Positions 30,544 through 40,295 of a DNA stretch of 64,000 nt are shown piece after piece. Source of the stretch: Paenibacillus sp. PCH8 (GTDB taxonomy: Bacteria; Bacillota; Bacilli; Paenibacillales; Paenibacillaceae). The position numbers were made by a program, and so were the translations under genes. The DNA lies in contig NZ_PKQK01000003.1 in NCBI RefSeq assembly GCF_002968835.1, positions 62,001-126,000 on the forward strand, read 5' to 3'. The notes under the pieces were generated by a model. That model was not told the DNA's origin and made no database searches. It saw only the letters and a list, made by a program, of their open reading frames with translations. Each line of letters starts with the position of its first letter. The first letter of the stretch is position 1.

Positions 30544-31530
30544 ATGAATGTGGAAGAAACAGTGGATACAAACGTAACGAAAACCAAGAGCCGCAAGAAG
30601 CGGAAACTATGGTTGAAAATAATTGGAGGTATTGTTGGGGCACTCGTGTTATTCATGGGCATCGTGTTTGTCGTGAATGCCATCAGTAATGGAATTGAGA
30701 AGAAGAACATTGAATCATACGGACAGTATGTTAAAGTCGATGGGAAAAATATGAATGTCTCCATTCAAGGCAGCGGAGAACAGACCATTGTGCTACTCCC
30801 TGGACAAGGGACCCCGTCGCCTGTACTGGATTTCAAATTGTTGATCGATGAGCTGACTTCTGAATATAAAGTCGTGGCAATTGAGCCATTCGGCTATGGA
30901 CTTAGCGATAAAACGGACAAAGAACGAACTACCGAGAATATCGTGAGCGAAATTCATGAAGCTGTACAACAGCTCGGTCTTGACCGTTATATTCTGATGG
31001 GACATTCCATCACGGGACTTTACGGCGTATCCTATGTGAACAATTATCCGGATGAAGTTACTGCTTTTGTCGGAATCGACAGCAGTGTTCCCAATCAACC
31101 CGGCATGGATGTCAAATTGCCTCTGAAATCGATGCGGTTCCTTCAAACATCAGGAATGATGAGATTGTTCAAAAAATTGGGCGGAGATTCATATGAGTCA
31201 TTGGCATACGATGAGCACACCAAAGAACAGATGAATCTGATCTCGAATCAGGTCTCGGTTAATCCGACGTTGGTGAATGAACTCAAACATCTGGGTTCCA
31301 ATTTCAAAAATGCAGAAAACTCCTCCTATCCTCCTGAGTTGCCAGTGCTGCTTTTTGTTCAATCCAATAACGAGCACAATCCAAAGTGGTTACCGCTGCA
31401 TGAAGAGCAAGCCAAGCAATCCGCTCAGGGCAAAATGATTCCGATGGAAGGTTCACATTACCTGCATCATACGAAGTTCAAAGAAATCGCCGAGGAATTC
31501 AAAACATACATGAAGCAGATCCATCCATAG
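30544..31530 (+). CDS. Membrane-anchored alpha/beta hydrolase
   Basis: About 328 residues. A basic cytoplasmic tail (KTKSRKKRKLWLK) leads into one membrane helix (IIGGIVGALVLFMGIVFVV), so the catalytic domain faces outside. The hydrolase domain has VLLPGQGTPSPVLDF (oxyanion region), the nucleophile elbow MGHSITGL, and a late His in EGSHYLHH. Start choice: ATG 30544 has GGAG only three bases before it; GTG 30550 in the same frame has better spacing. Substrate unknown; proline-iminopeptidase-like or lipase-like members share this layout. Confidence 0.8.
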   Translation: MNVEETVDTNVTKTKSRKKRKLWLKIIGGIVGALVLFMGIVFVVNAISNGIEKKNIESYGQYVKVDGKNMNVSIQGSGEQTIVLLPGQGTPSPVLDFKLLIDELTSEYKVVAIEPFGYGLSDKTDKERTTENIVSEIHEAVQQLGLDRYILMGHSITGLYGVSYVNNYPDEVTAFVGIDSSVPNQPGMDVKLPLKSMRFLQTSGMMRLFKKLGGDSYESLAYDEHTKEQMNLISNQVSVNPTLVNELKHLGSNFKNAENSSYPPELPVLLFVQSNNEHNPKWLPLHEEQAKQSAQGKMIPMEGSHYLHHTKFKEIAEEFKTYMKQIHP

Positions 31531-31547
31531 ATTGATCGTTACACATG

Positions 31548-31582
31548 AAACTGTGGTGCCATACTGGGCGCCGCAGTTTTTT
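31548..31582 (+). terminator. Intrinsic terminator
   Basis: AACTGTGG and CCGCAGTT (one wobble) close a GC-rich 14-base loop and lead into TTTTTT. Confidence 0.75.
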
Positions 31583-31813
31583 GTCATTATATAGACTGCT
31601 TCTGTGCCAGAATAAAGATCACAACCATCTTCTTGGCTGATTAGGCCATTATAGTTTTATTTCACTTTTTTATTAAACCTGGTGCTCATTCGATAGGCTA
31701 GTCCTGTATGCAGTGGTAAAATGGCTAAACATGGTTTAGGTTGGCTCACCGTTATCACATATCTATAGAGTATTATGGTTTAATCCATGAATAATGAACA
31801 GTGGGGGATTCTC

Positions 31814-33430
31814 ATGTATAAACTGATGATCGTAGATGACGAATTATTAATGCGGGTTGGAATTCGTTCGATGCTCAACTGGGAAGAGTTCAATTTTCAT
31901 GTGGTTGGTGAAGCGGGAAATGGAAGGGAAGCACTGGAGCTCGCGCTGGACATTTCTCCCGATCTAATTATTACGGATATCAAGATGCCTGTTATGGATG
32001 GTCTAAAGCTGATTCAAGAGGCATCCAGCTCACTCAAAACCTGTAAATATGTCATACTGAGTAATTTCGACGAACTTCATTACGTCAAAGAGGCACTAAA
32101 ACTCGGCGCTTCCGACTATTTGATTAAAAGTGAGATCACCGAGACCACCCTTATTGAACTCCTGACTACCATCGGACAGAAGTTACATAGCGAACAGGTT
32201 AACCCAACCAACACGATGGCACATCAATATTCCAAGAGTCTGAGACATCTCAAAGATAGCTTCTTCCAAGATGTTGTAAGCGGATTCATTGATGAAGGGG
32301 AAATTGTCGCCAAAGCTGAAGAGCTGTATTTACGCATAAGATCGGATCAGTTGGTCGTCATCAAGTTTTTCGTGAACTATTACGAGAAAGCAAAGAGGAA
32401 GTATGTAGAGAAGGGGGAGAAATTACTCCGATTTTCTCTGCTTAATATGATGGAAGAGATCATTCCGTGCAAATGGGAGAAAGAGATTTTCGTCGAAAGT
32501 TCGTCTGAATATTGGGTTATTGTCAATGTACCTCTGGAGAGTGGAACTGTACACGTTGAGCTCAATAAAGTATGTACCAAGCTTATATCCTCAATCAAGG
32601 ATTTTATGAATCTGTCGCTCTCCGCGGGTGTAAGTACAATCGTTCCCGATTTTCTTTCCATTCGAAAGGCATGCCAAGCAGCTGAATTCGCCTTAAAACA
32701 GGGTTTCTACACAGGCAGCAACCAGGTACTGCATTACAGGGATGTGGTTCTAACTCCTGCTCGAAAAGAAGTGAACGGAATGCTAAGTCCGCAGCAAGAA
32801 CGAGATGTTCTAAAATTTTGGGTAAGCAAAGACAACCAGCGGGCGCAGGATTTCCTCGAAGGCATTCGATCTGATCTGGAGGTATTACGAGCGGATGAGA
32901 GCAGCATCCGAAAGCAATATATAACGGTGATGGAAACAATACACTCCCATATGTCACGGACTACAGAAAGAGCCAAGCCTTCTTTTACGGAAAAGTCACC
33001 TTACGAAATCGTGTTAAAGGGAGAGTATTGGGAGGATATTCACCAAGATATGCTGGCTCATATCGCGTATTACTTCCAAATCGATTCTCAGATCATGCAG
33101 GAACATACCTACGCAGACCTCGCCATAGAGATCATCGACAAGTATTATGCAGAGGATATTTCGTTGCAAAGTGTAGCTAACCAAATTAATGTCAATCCAT
33201 CCTATCTCAGCCGGTTGTTTAAACAGGAGAAAGGAGAGAATTTTGTCACATACTTAACACGAGTTCGGATCGAACAGGCGAAGGCTTACCTATTGAGCAG
33301 GAAATTAAGAGTATATGAAATTGCAGATAAGGTGGGGTACCATAACTACACGTATTTCAGTAAGATTTTCAAAAAAACGGTAGGGTATACGCCTGAAGAA
33401 TATCGAGATCTGCAGCAGAGATCCATGTAA
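31814..33430 (+). CDS. YesN-type response regulator with AraC output domain
   Basis: 538 residues from ATG 31814 (GTGGGGGA upstream). The receiver has phospho-acceptor Asp55 (LIITDIKMPVMDGL) and KSEIT in place of the usual K-P. A middle region of about 300 residues follows, then two AraC helix-turn-helix units, ISLQSVANQINVNPSYLSRL and VYEIADKVGYHNYTYFSKIF, closing with GYTPEEYRDL. It partners the YesM kinase immediately downstream. Such pairs in Paenibacillus usually control a carbohydrate ABC importer; the LplABC-type genes converging from the right are the likely target. Confidence 0.92.
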   Translation: MYKLMIVDDELLMRVGIRSMLNWEEFNFHVVGEAGNGREALELALDISPDLIITDIKMPVMDGLKLIQEASSSLKTCKYVILSNFDELHYVKEALKLGASDYLIKSEITETTLIELLTTIGQKLHSEQVNPTNTMAHQYSKSLRHLKDSFFQDVVSGFIDEGEIVAKAEELYLRIRSDQLVVIKFFVNYYEKAKRKYVEKGEKLLRFSLLNMMEEIIPCKWEKEIFVESSSEYWVIVNVPLESGTVHVELNKVCTKLISSIKDFMNLSLSAGVSTIVPDFLSIRKACQAAEFALKQGFYTGSNQVLHYRDVVLTPARKEVNGMLSPQQERDVLKFWVSKDNQRAQDFLEGIRSDLEVLRADESSIRKQYITVMETIHSHMSRTTERAKPSFTEKSPYEIVLKGEYWEDIHQDMLAHIAYYFQIDSQIMQEHTYADLAIEIIDKYYAEDISLQSVANQINVNPSYLSRLFKQEKGENFVTYLTRVRIEQAKAYLLSRKLRVYEIADKVGYHNYTYFSKIFKKTVGYTPEEYRDLQQRSM

Positions 33431-33452
33431 TCCATGAATAGAGGTGCATCAA

Positions 33453-35207
33453 ATGAGGCATGCCTGGTTCTTTCGAATCCAGAACAAAATCATGGTGATA
33501 TGTATAACGGTAATTATCCTTCCTGTATTTGTGATGACGATTAATTCGTATTACTCTTCTGAGCGGTTATTGTCACAGAATTACAACAAACTGCTAAGTG
33601 ATCTGGCCAAACAGACAAACATTCGCATCGATGAGTTTCTAAAAGAAATTGAGAAAATCTCACTACTGGCGAGCAATGGTCTGAGCAATAATCTATCCGC
33701 GACTCATGAAGGAAGCTTTCCAATCCAGGATTTCCTGCGAGACGGGGATGAGCAGCATGAGATTGCAGCATACAATATTCTGATGAACTATATTATGATG
33801 AAAGACCGCGTATTCTCCATCTACCTGTATAACATGAACGGAGGACAAGATCTGTTCGTTAGTCCTAACCAGCCCATTGACCCCAACTTCAAAGTGGCGA
33901 ACGAATTGTGGTTTAAGAAGTTCATGCATGCCAATGATCGAACCATCACGCTGACAACCCGCATAGATGAGCAATTGCAGAATAAAATTCTGGCCGTCTC
34001 GCACGCTCGAAAAATTCATGATGTGGCTAGTGGGAAACTGCTTGGCGTAATCGTCGTCAGCATCGATATCAAATTCATTGAAATCGTCAATCGTAACTTG
34101 CAGGAAGGGCTGCGTTCCAGGTTCATGATCGTCGATGAGGATGACAAGATTGTATATAATGTGAATGATCGATTGATCGGCACACTGTTCCGGGACAACG
34201 TTCGTCCACCCGAATCAGTAAATGTAGTCGTGACCAGTCCACTAAGTCAGCAAAAATGGACCACTTACTTGTACATGCCATTGGATGAGCTGACTGCCGA
34301 TGGCAAAATATTGGGTCGTAACCTGGTGACACTGGCGATCGTCATGTTTCTTTTTGCTGCCGTCATTTCAATCTTTCTATCTCATGTGATCACAACCCCC
34401 ATCAAGAAACTGCTGCGTAATATCGGACTGGTCGAGAAGGGGCAGTTTGAACAAGTCCAACATATTCGCTCTCGCGACGAGATTGGACATTTATCTATTC
34501 GATTCAATAGGATGTCGCATGAATTGAAGCGTATGGTCGAGCGGATGCAGCAGGAAGAAATAGAGAAAGCACAAACCGAGATGCGTGCACTCCATGATCA
34601 GATCAATCCTCATTTTCTGTATAATACACTTGGGTCGGTGAAATGGATCGCGTCCATGCAACAGGCTGACAAAATCGTGGACATGACGGATGCACTAATC
34701 TCGATGCTCCGCTATGCGACAAGATCCGATGGAACCTTGGTAACGATTCGTGAGGAGTTAGATAACATCGTTAATTACGTAACGATTCAGAATGTCAGAT
34801 ACTATGGTTGTATTCAGATGAAGTATGAGATTGAGGAGCAACGAATGGATTATCGCATGCCCAAAATGATTCTGCAGCCCATTGTTGAAAACGCGATTTT
34901 TCACGGTCTTGCCGAACTCGAAGATGATGGGATCATTACGATTCGCATTCAACCGAAGGGCAGTGATATGTTGATCGAGGTCTGCGATAATGGCGTCGGT
35001 ATGGATGATCATACGATCCAAACCGTTATGGAAGAAACGTACGCAGCAGGAAACGGCAGCAGAGGGATTGGGCTTCACAATGTACAGCGTCGCATTCAAC
35101 TTCATTTTGGCGAGTCCTATGGGATACAGGTGGATAGTACGATAGGGGAAGGTACGATTTTTTCCATTCTGCTCCCTGCCATTGCTAACTTACCAGATAC
35201 CCATTGA
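33453..35207 (+). CDS. YesM-type sensor histidine kinase
   Basis: 584 residues from ATG 33453 (AGAGG upstream; the GTG at 33444 is inside that site). TM1 is at about 15-35, an extracellular Cache-like sensor extends to about 290, TM2 lies near 292-315, followed by HAMP. The His_kinase domain has the family motif LHDQINPHFLYNTL with the phospho-acceptor His. The ATPase has NAIFHG, DNGVGM and GIGLHNVQRRIQLHFG. It sits 22 bp after its regulator. It probably senses an extracellular oligosaccharide. Confidence 0.92.
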   Translation: MRHAWFFRIQNKIMVICITVIILPVFVMTINSYYSSERLLSQNYNKLLSDLAKQTNIRIDEFLKEIEKISLLASNGLSNNLSATHEGSFPIQDFLRDGDEQHEIAAYNILMNYIMMKDRVFSIYLYNMNGGQDLFVSPNQPIDPNFKVANELWFKKFMHANDRTITLTTRIDEQLQNKILAVSHARKIHDVASGKLLGVIVVSIDIKFIEIVNRNLQEGLRSRFMIVDEDDKIVYNVNDRLIGTLFRDNVRPPESVNVVVTSPLSQQKWTTYLYMPLDELTADGKILGRNLVTLAIVMFLFAAVISIFLSHVITTPIKKLLRNIGLVEKGQFEQVQHIRSRDEIGHLSIRFNRMSHELKRMVERMQQEEIEKAQTEMRALHDQINPHFLYNTLGSVKWIASMQQADKIVDMTDALISMLRYATRSDGTLVTIREELDNIVNYVTIQNVRYYGCIQMKYEIEEQRMDYRMPKMILQPIVENAIFHGLAELEDDGIITIRIQPKGSDMLIEVCDNGVGMDDHTIQTVMEETYAAGNGSRGIGLHNVQRRIQLHFGESYGIQVDSTIGEGTIFSILLPAIANLPDTH

Positions 35208-35546
35208 GGGAATCTGGAGGAGTTAGGGAGCAGGCGTTGTTAGTAACATTTTAAACCTGCGCTGATACGTTGGGTGATGTTGGGTGATGTCCTTTATTTT
35301 CTAACGAACTGTACACACGCCATTTGCCTCTTTATGCGCATGTTTAACTTGTAATGAGTCAGAGAGACGTTATCACGTATAAATCAGTTCATTCGTGAGT
35401 TGAAACACCGATTTATGACGTAATAACGTCACTGAAGTTCGTTAAACGTGGAAGGACTTGATTATAAGTCTAACAAGATGCTTCAGATTCGTTAGCGCCT
35501 TGGGATGTGAGGCAACCCTGTCGAGACCATGTTCTGGCTCCTGACT
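35208..35546. other. Intergenic region between convergent genes, with a long imperfect hairpin
   Basis: No gene seen. It holds a tandem GTTGGGTGAT repeat (about 35270-35290), the long hairpin at 35342-35447, and a small GACTT/AAGTC stem near 35455-35470. No poly-T terminator was found for yesM. Confidence 0.5.
35342..35447. repeat. 106-bp imperfect inverted repeat
   Basis: Nested complementary blocks, from outside in, are GTTTAAC/GTTAAAC, TCAG/CTGA, GACGTTAT/ATAACGTC, ACGT/ACGT and ATAAATC/GATTTAT, around a 24-base centre (35386-35409). Small internal loops separate the blocks. No T tract follows on either strand, so it is not a standard terminator. Confidence 0.65.
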
Positions 35547-36437
35547 CTAACCTTTGACGCTACCGAGTACCAAACCTTTGGTAAAGTACTTCTGCAAGAA
35601 TGGATACACGAGTAAAATTGGAATGGCACCGAGAAACATTTGAGCAGCACGTCCCGTTCTGGCGTTCATCATGGACAATAGTTGGGTATAATCCGATCCA
35701 GATTTCAGCATAATTTGCTCAAAGCTCTGAAGCAGCGTCTGCAGGTAGCTTTGCAATGGATAATTGGACGGATTGTTCATATAGATAATTCCATCAAACC
35801 ATGAGTTCCAATGACCAACGATACTAAACAAGCCAACTGTTGCAAGTGCAGGCTTGAGCAGTGGAAGTAAGATGCGGAGCAGTACCTGTAACGGTCCCGC
35901 GCCATCGATAATTGCCGATTCTTCAATTTCTTCCGGTAACCCTCGAATAAAGTTCATGAGAATAATCATACTGAACACGGGTAATGCACCAGGCAGGATC
36001 AGAGACCAGATGGAATCAATGAGTCCCATTTTGACCACTACCAGATAGGTTGGAATTAATCCTCCACTAAATAACATCGTCACAATGAAAAATCCCATGT
36101 AGATATTGCGACCCATCACTTTTTGTTTTGATTTGGAGAGTGGGTAAGCCGTAAGTACAATCAATACCAGATTCACTAATGTTCCGAGTACAGTTCGTTG
36201 GACGGCAACCCAGAGAGAGGAATAAAATGCCCCTCCCGACAGTGCAAATTCATAGGCCTTGGTCGTAAATTCAACGGGCCAGAACGTGACACTGCCCGCC
36301 GAGACTGCCGAGCTGCTACTGAACGAAACCGCTAGCATATTGATAAACGGGAGAATACAAAGTAAAGAAATGATAAGCAATATCGTGTAGTTGATGATTT
36401 CAAACAATCGTCTGCTCAGACTTTTATCATATATCAT
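35547..36437 (-). CDS. ABC sugar transporter permease, LplC/YtcP type
   Basis: 296 residues with six predicted membrane segments. The cytoplasmic EAA loop is EEIEESAIIDGAGPLQVL followed by RILLPLLKPAL. It starts after AGGAGG. The family ending FTKGLVLGSVKG is intact. It forms the importer channel with the permease encoded just upstream and the lipoprotein before that. The ATPase is not encoded here, as usual for these systems, which share an MsmX-like ATPase. Confidence 0.92.
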   Translation of the reverse strand: MIYDKSLSRRLFEIINYTILLIISLLCILPFINMLAVSFSSSSAVSAGSVTFWPVEFTTKAYEFALSGGAFYSSLWVAVQRTVLGTLVNLVLIVLTAYPLSKSKQKVMGRNIYMGFFIVTMLFSGGLIPTYLVVVKMGLIDSIWSLILPGALPVFSMIILMNFIRGLPEEIEESAIIDGAGPLQVLLRILLPLLKPALATVGLFSIVGHWNSWFDGIIYMNNPSNYPLQSYLQTLLQSFEQIMLKSGSDYTQLLSMMNARTGRAAQMFLGAIPILLVYPFLQKYFTKGLVLGSVKG

Positions 36438-36452
36438 AATGATCGTTCCTCC

Positions 36453-37343
36453 TTAGAAGATCCGGTAGCCAGCTACCCTGTATGCCAGGAAGTAAGATAC
36501 GGCAACCAGAATGCTGGAAATGATGGATTTGAACAATCCAACAGCGGTACCAATCGAATATTGTGCCTGTTGTATCCCCAGCCGGTAGACATAGGTATCT
36601 ATAATATCACCGGTCTGATAGACGACAGGGGAGTAGAGATTATAGATCTGATCAAAGCCTGCATTAAGTACGTTCCCCAGCGACAGTACGGTCATCAAAA
36701 CAACCGTTGGCATAAGGAGAGGCAAAGTAATATAGATCGTCTGCTTCCAACGTTTGGCTCCGTCGATCACCGCTGCCTCGTAAAGTCCGGGGTCAATGCT
36801 CGTTAATGCTGCCAAATATACGACTGTGCCGAAGCCAAATCCCTTCCATATATCACTCACAATCATGGTCCAGGGAAAGATGGATGGTGTTCCGAGAAAG
36901 GAGATCGGCTTGATTCCGAACACACCCAAAAATGTGTTGATGATGCCATCTGCACTCAGAATATCAAGCATGATACCGGCCATAATGACCCAAGACAGGA
37001 AATTCGGAATGTAGACAAGGGTCTGGAAGGTACGTTTGATCCCGCTGTTCAGTACTTCATTAAGTAGCAAGGCGAAAATAACAGGCACAAGAATGCCACC
37101 GATCATCTTGAAGATGGACATGTAGAGCGTATTCCAAATGGTCCTTACGAAGTTGGGCTGATTAAACACATGCGAAAAATTGTCCCAACCAACCCAAGGG
37201 GAGCTAAACCCAAGGCCCGGATTGTACTTCTGAAATGCAATAATCAGCCCGTAAAATGGGATATAGCTAAAAATGAAGACCAAGATCACGCTTGGGATCA
37301 GCATAAGATGATAAGGACTCTGCTGCTTCCATTTTCTTAGCAT
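36453..37343 (-). CDS. ABC sugar transporter permease, LplB/YtcQ-partner type
   Basis: 296 residues from ATG 37343, seven bases after GGAGG; the frame upstream to 37427 is open but lacks a site. Six membrane helices, with the EAA loop DPGLYEAAVIDGAKRWKQTI. The N terminus LRKWKQQSPYHLMLIPSVI is typical of LplB-like subunits for complex polysaccharide fragments. The next permease begins 15 bp after its stop. Confidence 0.92.
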   Translation of the reverse strand: MLRKWKQQSPYHLMLIPSVILVFIFSYIPFYGLIIAFQKYNPGLGFSSPWVGWDNFSHVFNQPNFVRTIWNTLYMSIFKMIGGILVPVIFALLLNEVLNSGIKRTFQTLVYIPNFLSWVIMAGIMLDILSADGIINTFLGVFGIKPISFLGTPSIFPWTMIVSDIWKGFGFGTVVYLAALTSIDPGLYEAAVIDGAKRWKQTIYITLPLLMPTVVLMTVLSLGNVLNAGFDQIYNLYSPVVYQTGDIIDTYVYRLGIQQAQYSIGTAVGLFKSIISSILVAVSYFLAYRVAGYRIF

Positions 37344-37432
37344 TCGTATTCCTCCGTTCATGGTGCGTATATTGTAACCGCTATCAAATAAAGGGATGAG
37401 AACATGCTCATCCCTCCTGATGACCATCGATA

Positions 37433-39034
37433 TTATTGGTTTCCGTATGCGTCATTTACCGCTTGGGTGGCATCGTCACCTCCGGCTGCACGCCAATTCT
37501 GCACGACAACATCAAAGCTGTCGATGCTCTCTGTACCCATAATGATCTTGGTAAATCCCTCGGTCAGAATGTCATCCAGGGTTGTGCCGTAGCTTGAGAG
37601 TATCTCTGGCGTGACTCCCCATAGAGCCGTTTTTGTAAAGTTTTCGCTGTCGAGCACTTTCTTGGCCAGACCATATGCATTTTTGGGAGCGCCTTGTTGC
37701 AGATAGTCACCTACTGCTCCAGGGGTCGCATTTTTCATGAATTCCACGCTGTTGTTGTATTTCTGCCACATGCCCGAAGTGGTGAGTCCGCTGGTATCTT
37801 TGGTCTCCAGGGCTGCGGATACTGCTTCAAACTGCTCATAATCTGAGTTCGGATTGAGTACACGGAACGCTCCAACCACATGGGCAATGTCATTATCCAG
37901 CAAGGCGGATAACGTTTCTGGAGATTCTTTGCCGTTGCCTTCATCGACAACGTAAGCATAGTCGTTCAGAATTTCAATCACGGCCTGAGGGTTAGCAAAA
38001 TCCTTTTTCATGACAATATAATTGTTGTTGGCGAAGAATATGGATTGTTTGGCTTCTTTGCCATCGACAGTCGGAATGAGGTACGGATAAAAGATCGCGT
38101 CTTTCCCCAGATTGGCTACCGTATCTACGCCAGGGTTATAGCCCCACCACTGATAATAAGGCTGTATGCCGACTTTGCCGGCGACAATATCGGCGTTCAT
38201 TGCGTTAAAATCCTTGATGGCGAATTCCGGATCAATGATACCTTGCTTGTACCACTCTGCCCATTCAGCGAGCGCATTCTTCATTTCGGGCTGGATGGAG
38301 CCATATGCCAATTGGCCGGTCTGATCCTTAATCCACAGATCGGGATGCGCGTTCCACGCTATGCCGAGCAAGTTGAGATAATCGAGCGATTGATCCACGG
38401 CTATACCGTAACCGCCATGCTTTTCCATAAATTTCAGAGCGATATTCTTGATATCTTCCACGGATTTGGGGTCCTTCAGACCCAGTTCTTCTTTCCAGTC
38501 ATTCCGAATCCATACGAAGTCCGGTTGTTCAATGAGTCCCCAGTGCATTTGGGGTATCCCGTACAGCTTACCGTCCTTCTTACCAGACTCGTAACTGTCC
38601 ACATCTGACGTCATATAACCTTTGAGCCGCTCTGAGGCATATTGATCAAAGGCTACCGAAAGATCCATCAACATATCCGCTTCCATCAGCTGCCGCAATT
38701 GCGAAGGGTTAACCCGAAACACGTCGGGAAGGTCGTTTGAGGAGATCGCGAGATTCAATTTGGTGTCGTATTCATCACTAACCCAGTCTGTTTGGACATT
38801 GATATTAAATTTTTCTTGATAACGCTTAATCCACACATTATTGGTAATATCGTCGCCTTTCGGATATTTCGCCGAACTATACTCGGACGTTACCGTGTGG
38901 ATGTTTACGGTACCCGCCTCGTTGCTGTCAGCGTCCGTCTTCGTGGAGCTTTTTCCCGTATCGCTGCTACAGGCAGCGATTAAGATGGTCGACATACTCA
39001 AAGACAATACTAAACATTTGATTTTCTTGTTCAC
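37433..39034 (-). CDS. LplA-type carbohydrate substrate-binding lipoprotein
   Basis: 533 residues, long as usual for this oligosaccharide-binding group. The start is GTG 39034 after GGGGGA. The signal ends in lipobox LIAAC (Cys22). The mature part has VQTDWVSDEYDTKLNLAISS, LPDVFRVNPSQLRQLMEADM, and the ligand region WIRNDWKEELGLKDPKSVED seen in LplA/YtcQ proteins. First gene of the three-gene import operon; its high expression is expected from the leading position. Ligand unknown. Confidence 0.9.
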   Translation of the reverse strand: MNKKIKCLVLSLSMSTILIAACSSDTGKSSTKTDADSNEAGTVNIHTVTSEYSSAKYPKGDDITNNVWIKRYQEKFNINVQTDWVSDEYDTKLNLAISSNDLPDVFRVNPSQLRQLMEADMLMDLSVAFDQYASERLKGYMTSDVDSYESGKKDGKLYGIPQMHWGLIEQPDFVWIRNDWKEELGLKDPKSVEDIKNIALKFMEKHGGYGIAVDQSLDYLNLLGIAWNAHPDLWIKDQTGQLAYGSIQPEMKNALAEWAEWYKQGIIDPEFAIKDFNAMNADIVAGKVGIQPYYQWWGYNPGVDTVANLGKDAIFYPYLIPTVDGKEAKQSIFFANNNYIVMKKDFANPQAVIEILNDYAYVVDEGNGKESPETLSALLDNDIAHVVGAFRVLNPNSDYEQFEAVSAALETKDTSGLTTSGMWQKYNNSVEFMKNATPGAVGDYLQQGAPKNAYGLAKKVLDSENFTKTALWGVTPEILSSYGTTLDDILTEGFTKIIMGTESIDSFDVVVQNWRAAGGDDATQAVNDAYGNQ

Positions 39035-39221
39035 ATTCGTTCCCCCTTAGGATCAATAGGTCAGGCAAGTTGTACTTGAAGATATTGTAAAGGAGAATGA
39101 GCGGATGGGATATAAACGTTCTTGACTAGAAGGTATACGTTTTTTACTTTAAGAGTCACAGCGGAGAATTTGAAAAAGTGAACATTGCACTTATTTTACT
39201 TGGGTCACACTTTTTTTAACT

Positions 39222-39362
39222 TGTGTTCCTGAACACGAGAAACAAATCGAGCATTCCGTGCAAGGAGAAATCGTCTTACTTGAAAAAGATCATTATTTAT
39301 ATCGTTCCCATCCAGAAGAAATCGCTGAGAAAGTTAGAAGGTTTGAGAGAAGCATCCATTGA
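39222..39362 (+). pseudogene. C-terminal remnant of an alpha/beta hydrolase
   Basis: One frame reads VPEHEKQIEHSVQGEIVLLE then KDHYLYRSHPEEIAEKVRRF to TGA 39360-39362. The pattern with a late H-L-Y-x-S-H-P-x-E-I matches the C-terminal catalytic-His segment of alpha/beta hydrolases. No start codon or nucleophile region exists upstream, so only the end of the gene survives. Its terminator at 39375-39410 is still present. Confidence 0.55.
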
Positions 39363-39374
39363 AGTTTAGCTTTG

Positions 39375-39410
39375 AACCGTTAACCGAAGTATCAGGTTAA
39401 CGGTTTTTTT
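39375..39410 (+). terminator. Intrinsic terminator after the hydrolase remnant
   Basis: AACCGTTAACC, 9-base loop, GGTTAACGGTT, then a T tract: an 11-bp perfect stem. Confidence 0.9.
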
Positions 39411-39485
39411 GTTATTCTATAATTTCAAGCCAGTAAATTAAAATACTCAAGAAATCATTCAGCATTAAAATTAGGAGGTTTATTT

Positions 39486-40105
39486 ATGCATATTTTAGTT
39501 TTGGGGGCAACCGGACGTGTTGGAAGGCAAATCGTTAATTATGCTCTTCGGGATGGACAGGATGTGACTGCATTGGTACGTACCCCGGAGAAAGTGCAGG
39601 CTCATCATCCCCATTTGACGGTCTTTCAAGGTAATGTCTTACATCCAGAAGATGTGTTGCATGCAACCCAAGGTGTAGACGTTGTCATTAGTGCACTGAA
39701 CACGGATGGAACTACAACACTCTCCGAAAGCACACCTATACTAATTGAGGCCATGTACCGCAGAGGAATACAACGCATCATAACGGTTGGAACAGCCGGC
39801 ATTTTGCAAAGCAGAACCGATCCGAATGTACTTAGGTATCAATCCAGTGAATCGAAGCGTAAGTCCACACGTGCAGCGGAGGAACATCATCGTGCCTTTT
39901 CGTTGCTCCAGTCATCCACGCTGGATTGGACGATCGTGTGTCCTACGTACTTGCCGGATGGAGAACGTCTCGGCATATACCGTGTAGAGCGTGATGTCCT
40001 GCCGGAAGGCGGCACTGAAATATCAGTCGGGATACCTCCGAATTCACGTACAAACAGCTCCATGATCGTCAGTATATTAATGCTCGTGTGGGTATTTCCT
40101 ACTGA
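39486..40105 (+). pseudogene. NAD(P)-binding (NmrA/SDR-like) protein with a 3' frameshift
   Basis: The Rossmann motif ILVLGATGRVGRQIV is followed by the SDR-like core VDVVISALNTDGT, IITVGTAGILQ and WTIVCPTYLPDGER. After EISVG the open frame runs on to 40136 with a tail that looks non-coding. Adding one G to GGG at 40030-40032 restores DTSEFTYKQLHDRQYINARV ending in GISY at TGA 40103-40105, a 206-residue protein of normal family length. The start follows AGGAGG. Most of the enzyme is intact; the last 24 residues are lost unless the indel is an error. Confidence 0.75.
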
Positions 40106-40256
40106 CGGGCAGATGCACACCTCACAATGCCCCTGACTGCACAAGGGCTATTCTTATTTTTGTTAGCCTGGTGTCCTCGTACAAACTACTTCAACCTTGT
40201 GGACATCATCCCGATCGAACCGGTTTACCAGACTGGGAAATTTATGATATTATGAA

Positions 40257-40274
40257 ATGCGAAACGTTTCGCAT
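40257..40274. promoter_or_regulatory. LacI/GalR-type operator palindrome
   Basis: ATGCGAAACGTTTCGCAT is an 18-bp perfect palindrome with the central CG typical of LacI-family operators. It lies just after a candidate -10 (TATTAT) and 22 bp before the start codon. It is not a good cre site. Confidence 0.65.
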
Positions 40275-40295
40275 CCATCTGAAGGGAGCAAGAAG

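Noticed and set aside
38045..38608. 187-codon open frame antisense to the LplA-type lipoprotein gene
   Set aside because: Sequence composition is that of a reversed coding strand; no start signal.
40257..40274. CcpA cre site
   Set aside because: The WTGNAANCG arm is not matched (TGC in place of WTG); the perfect palindrome fits another LacI-family regulator better.
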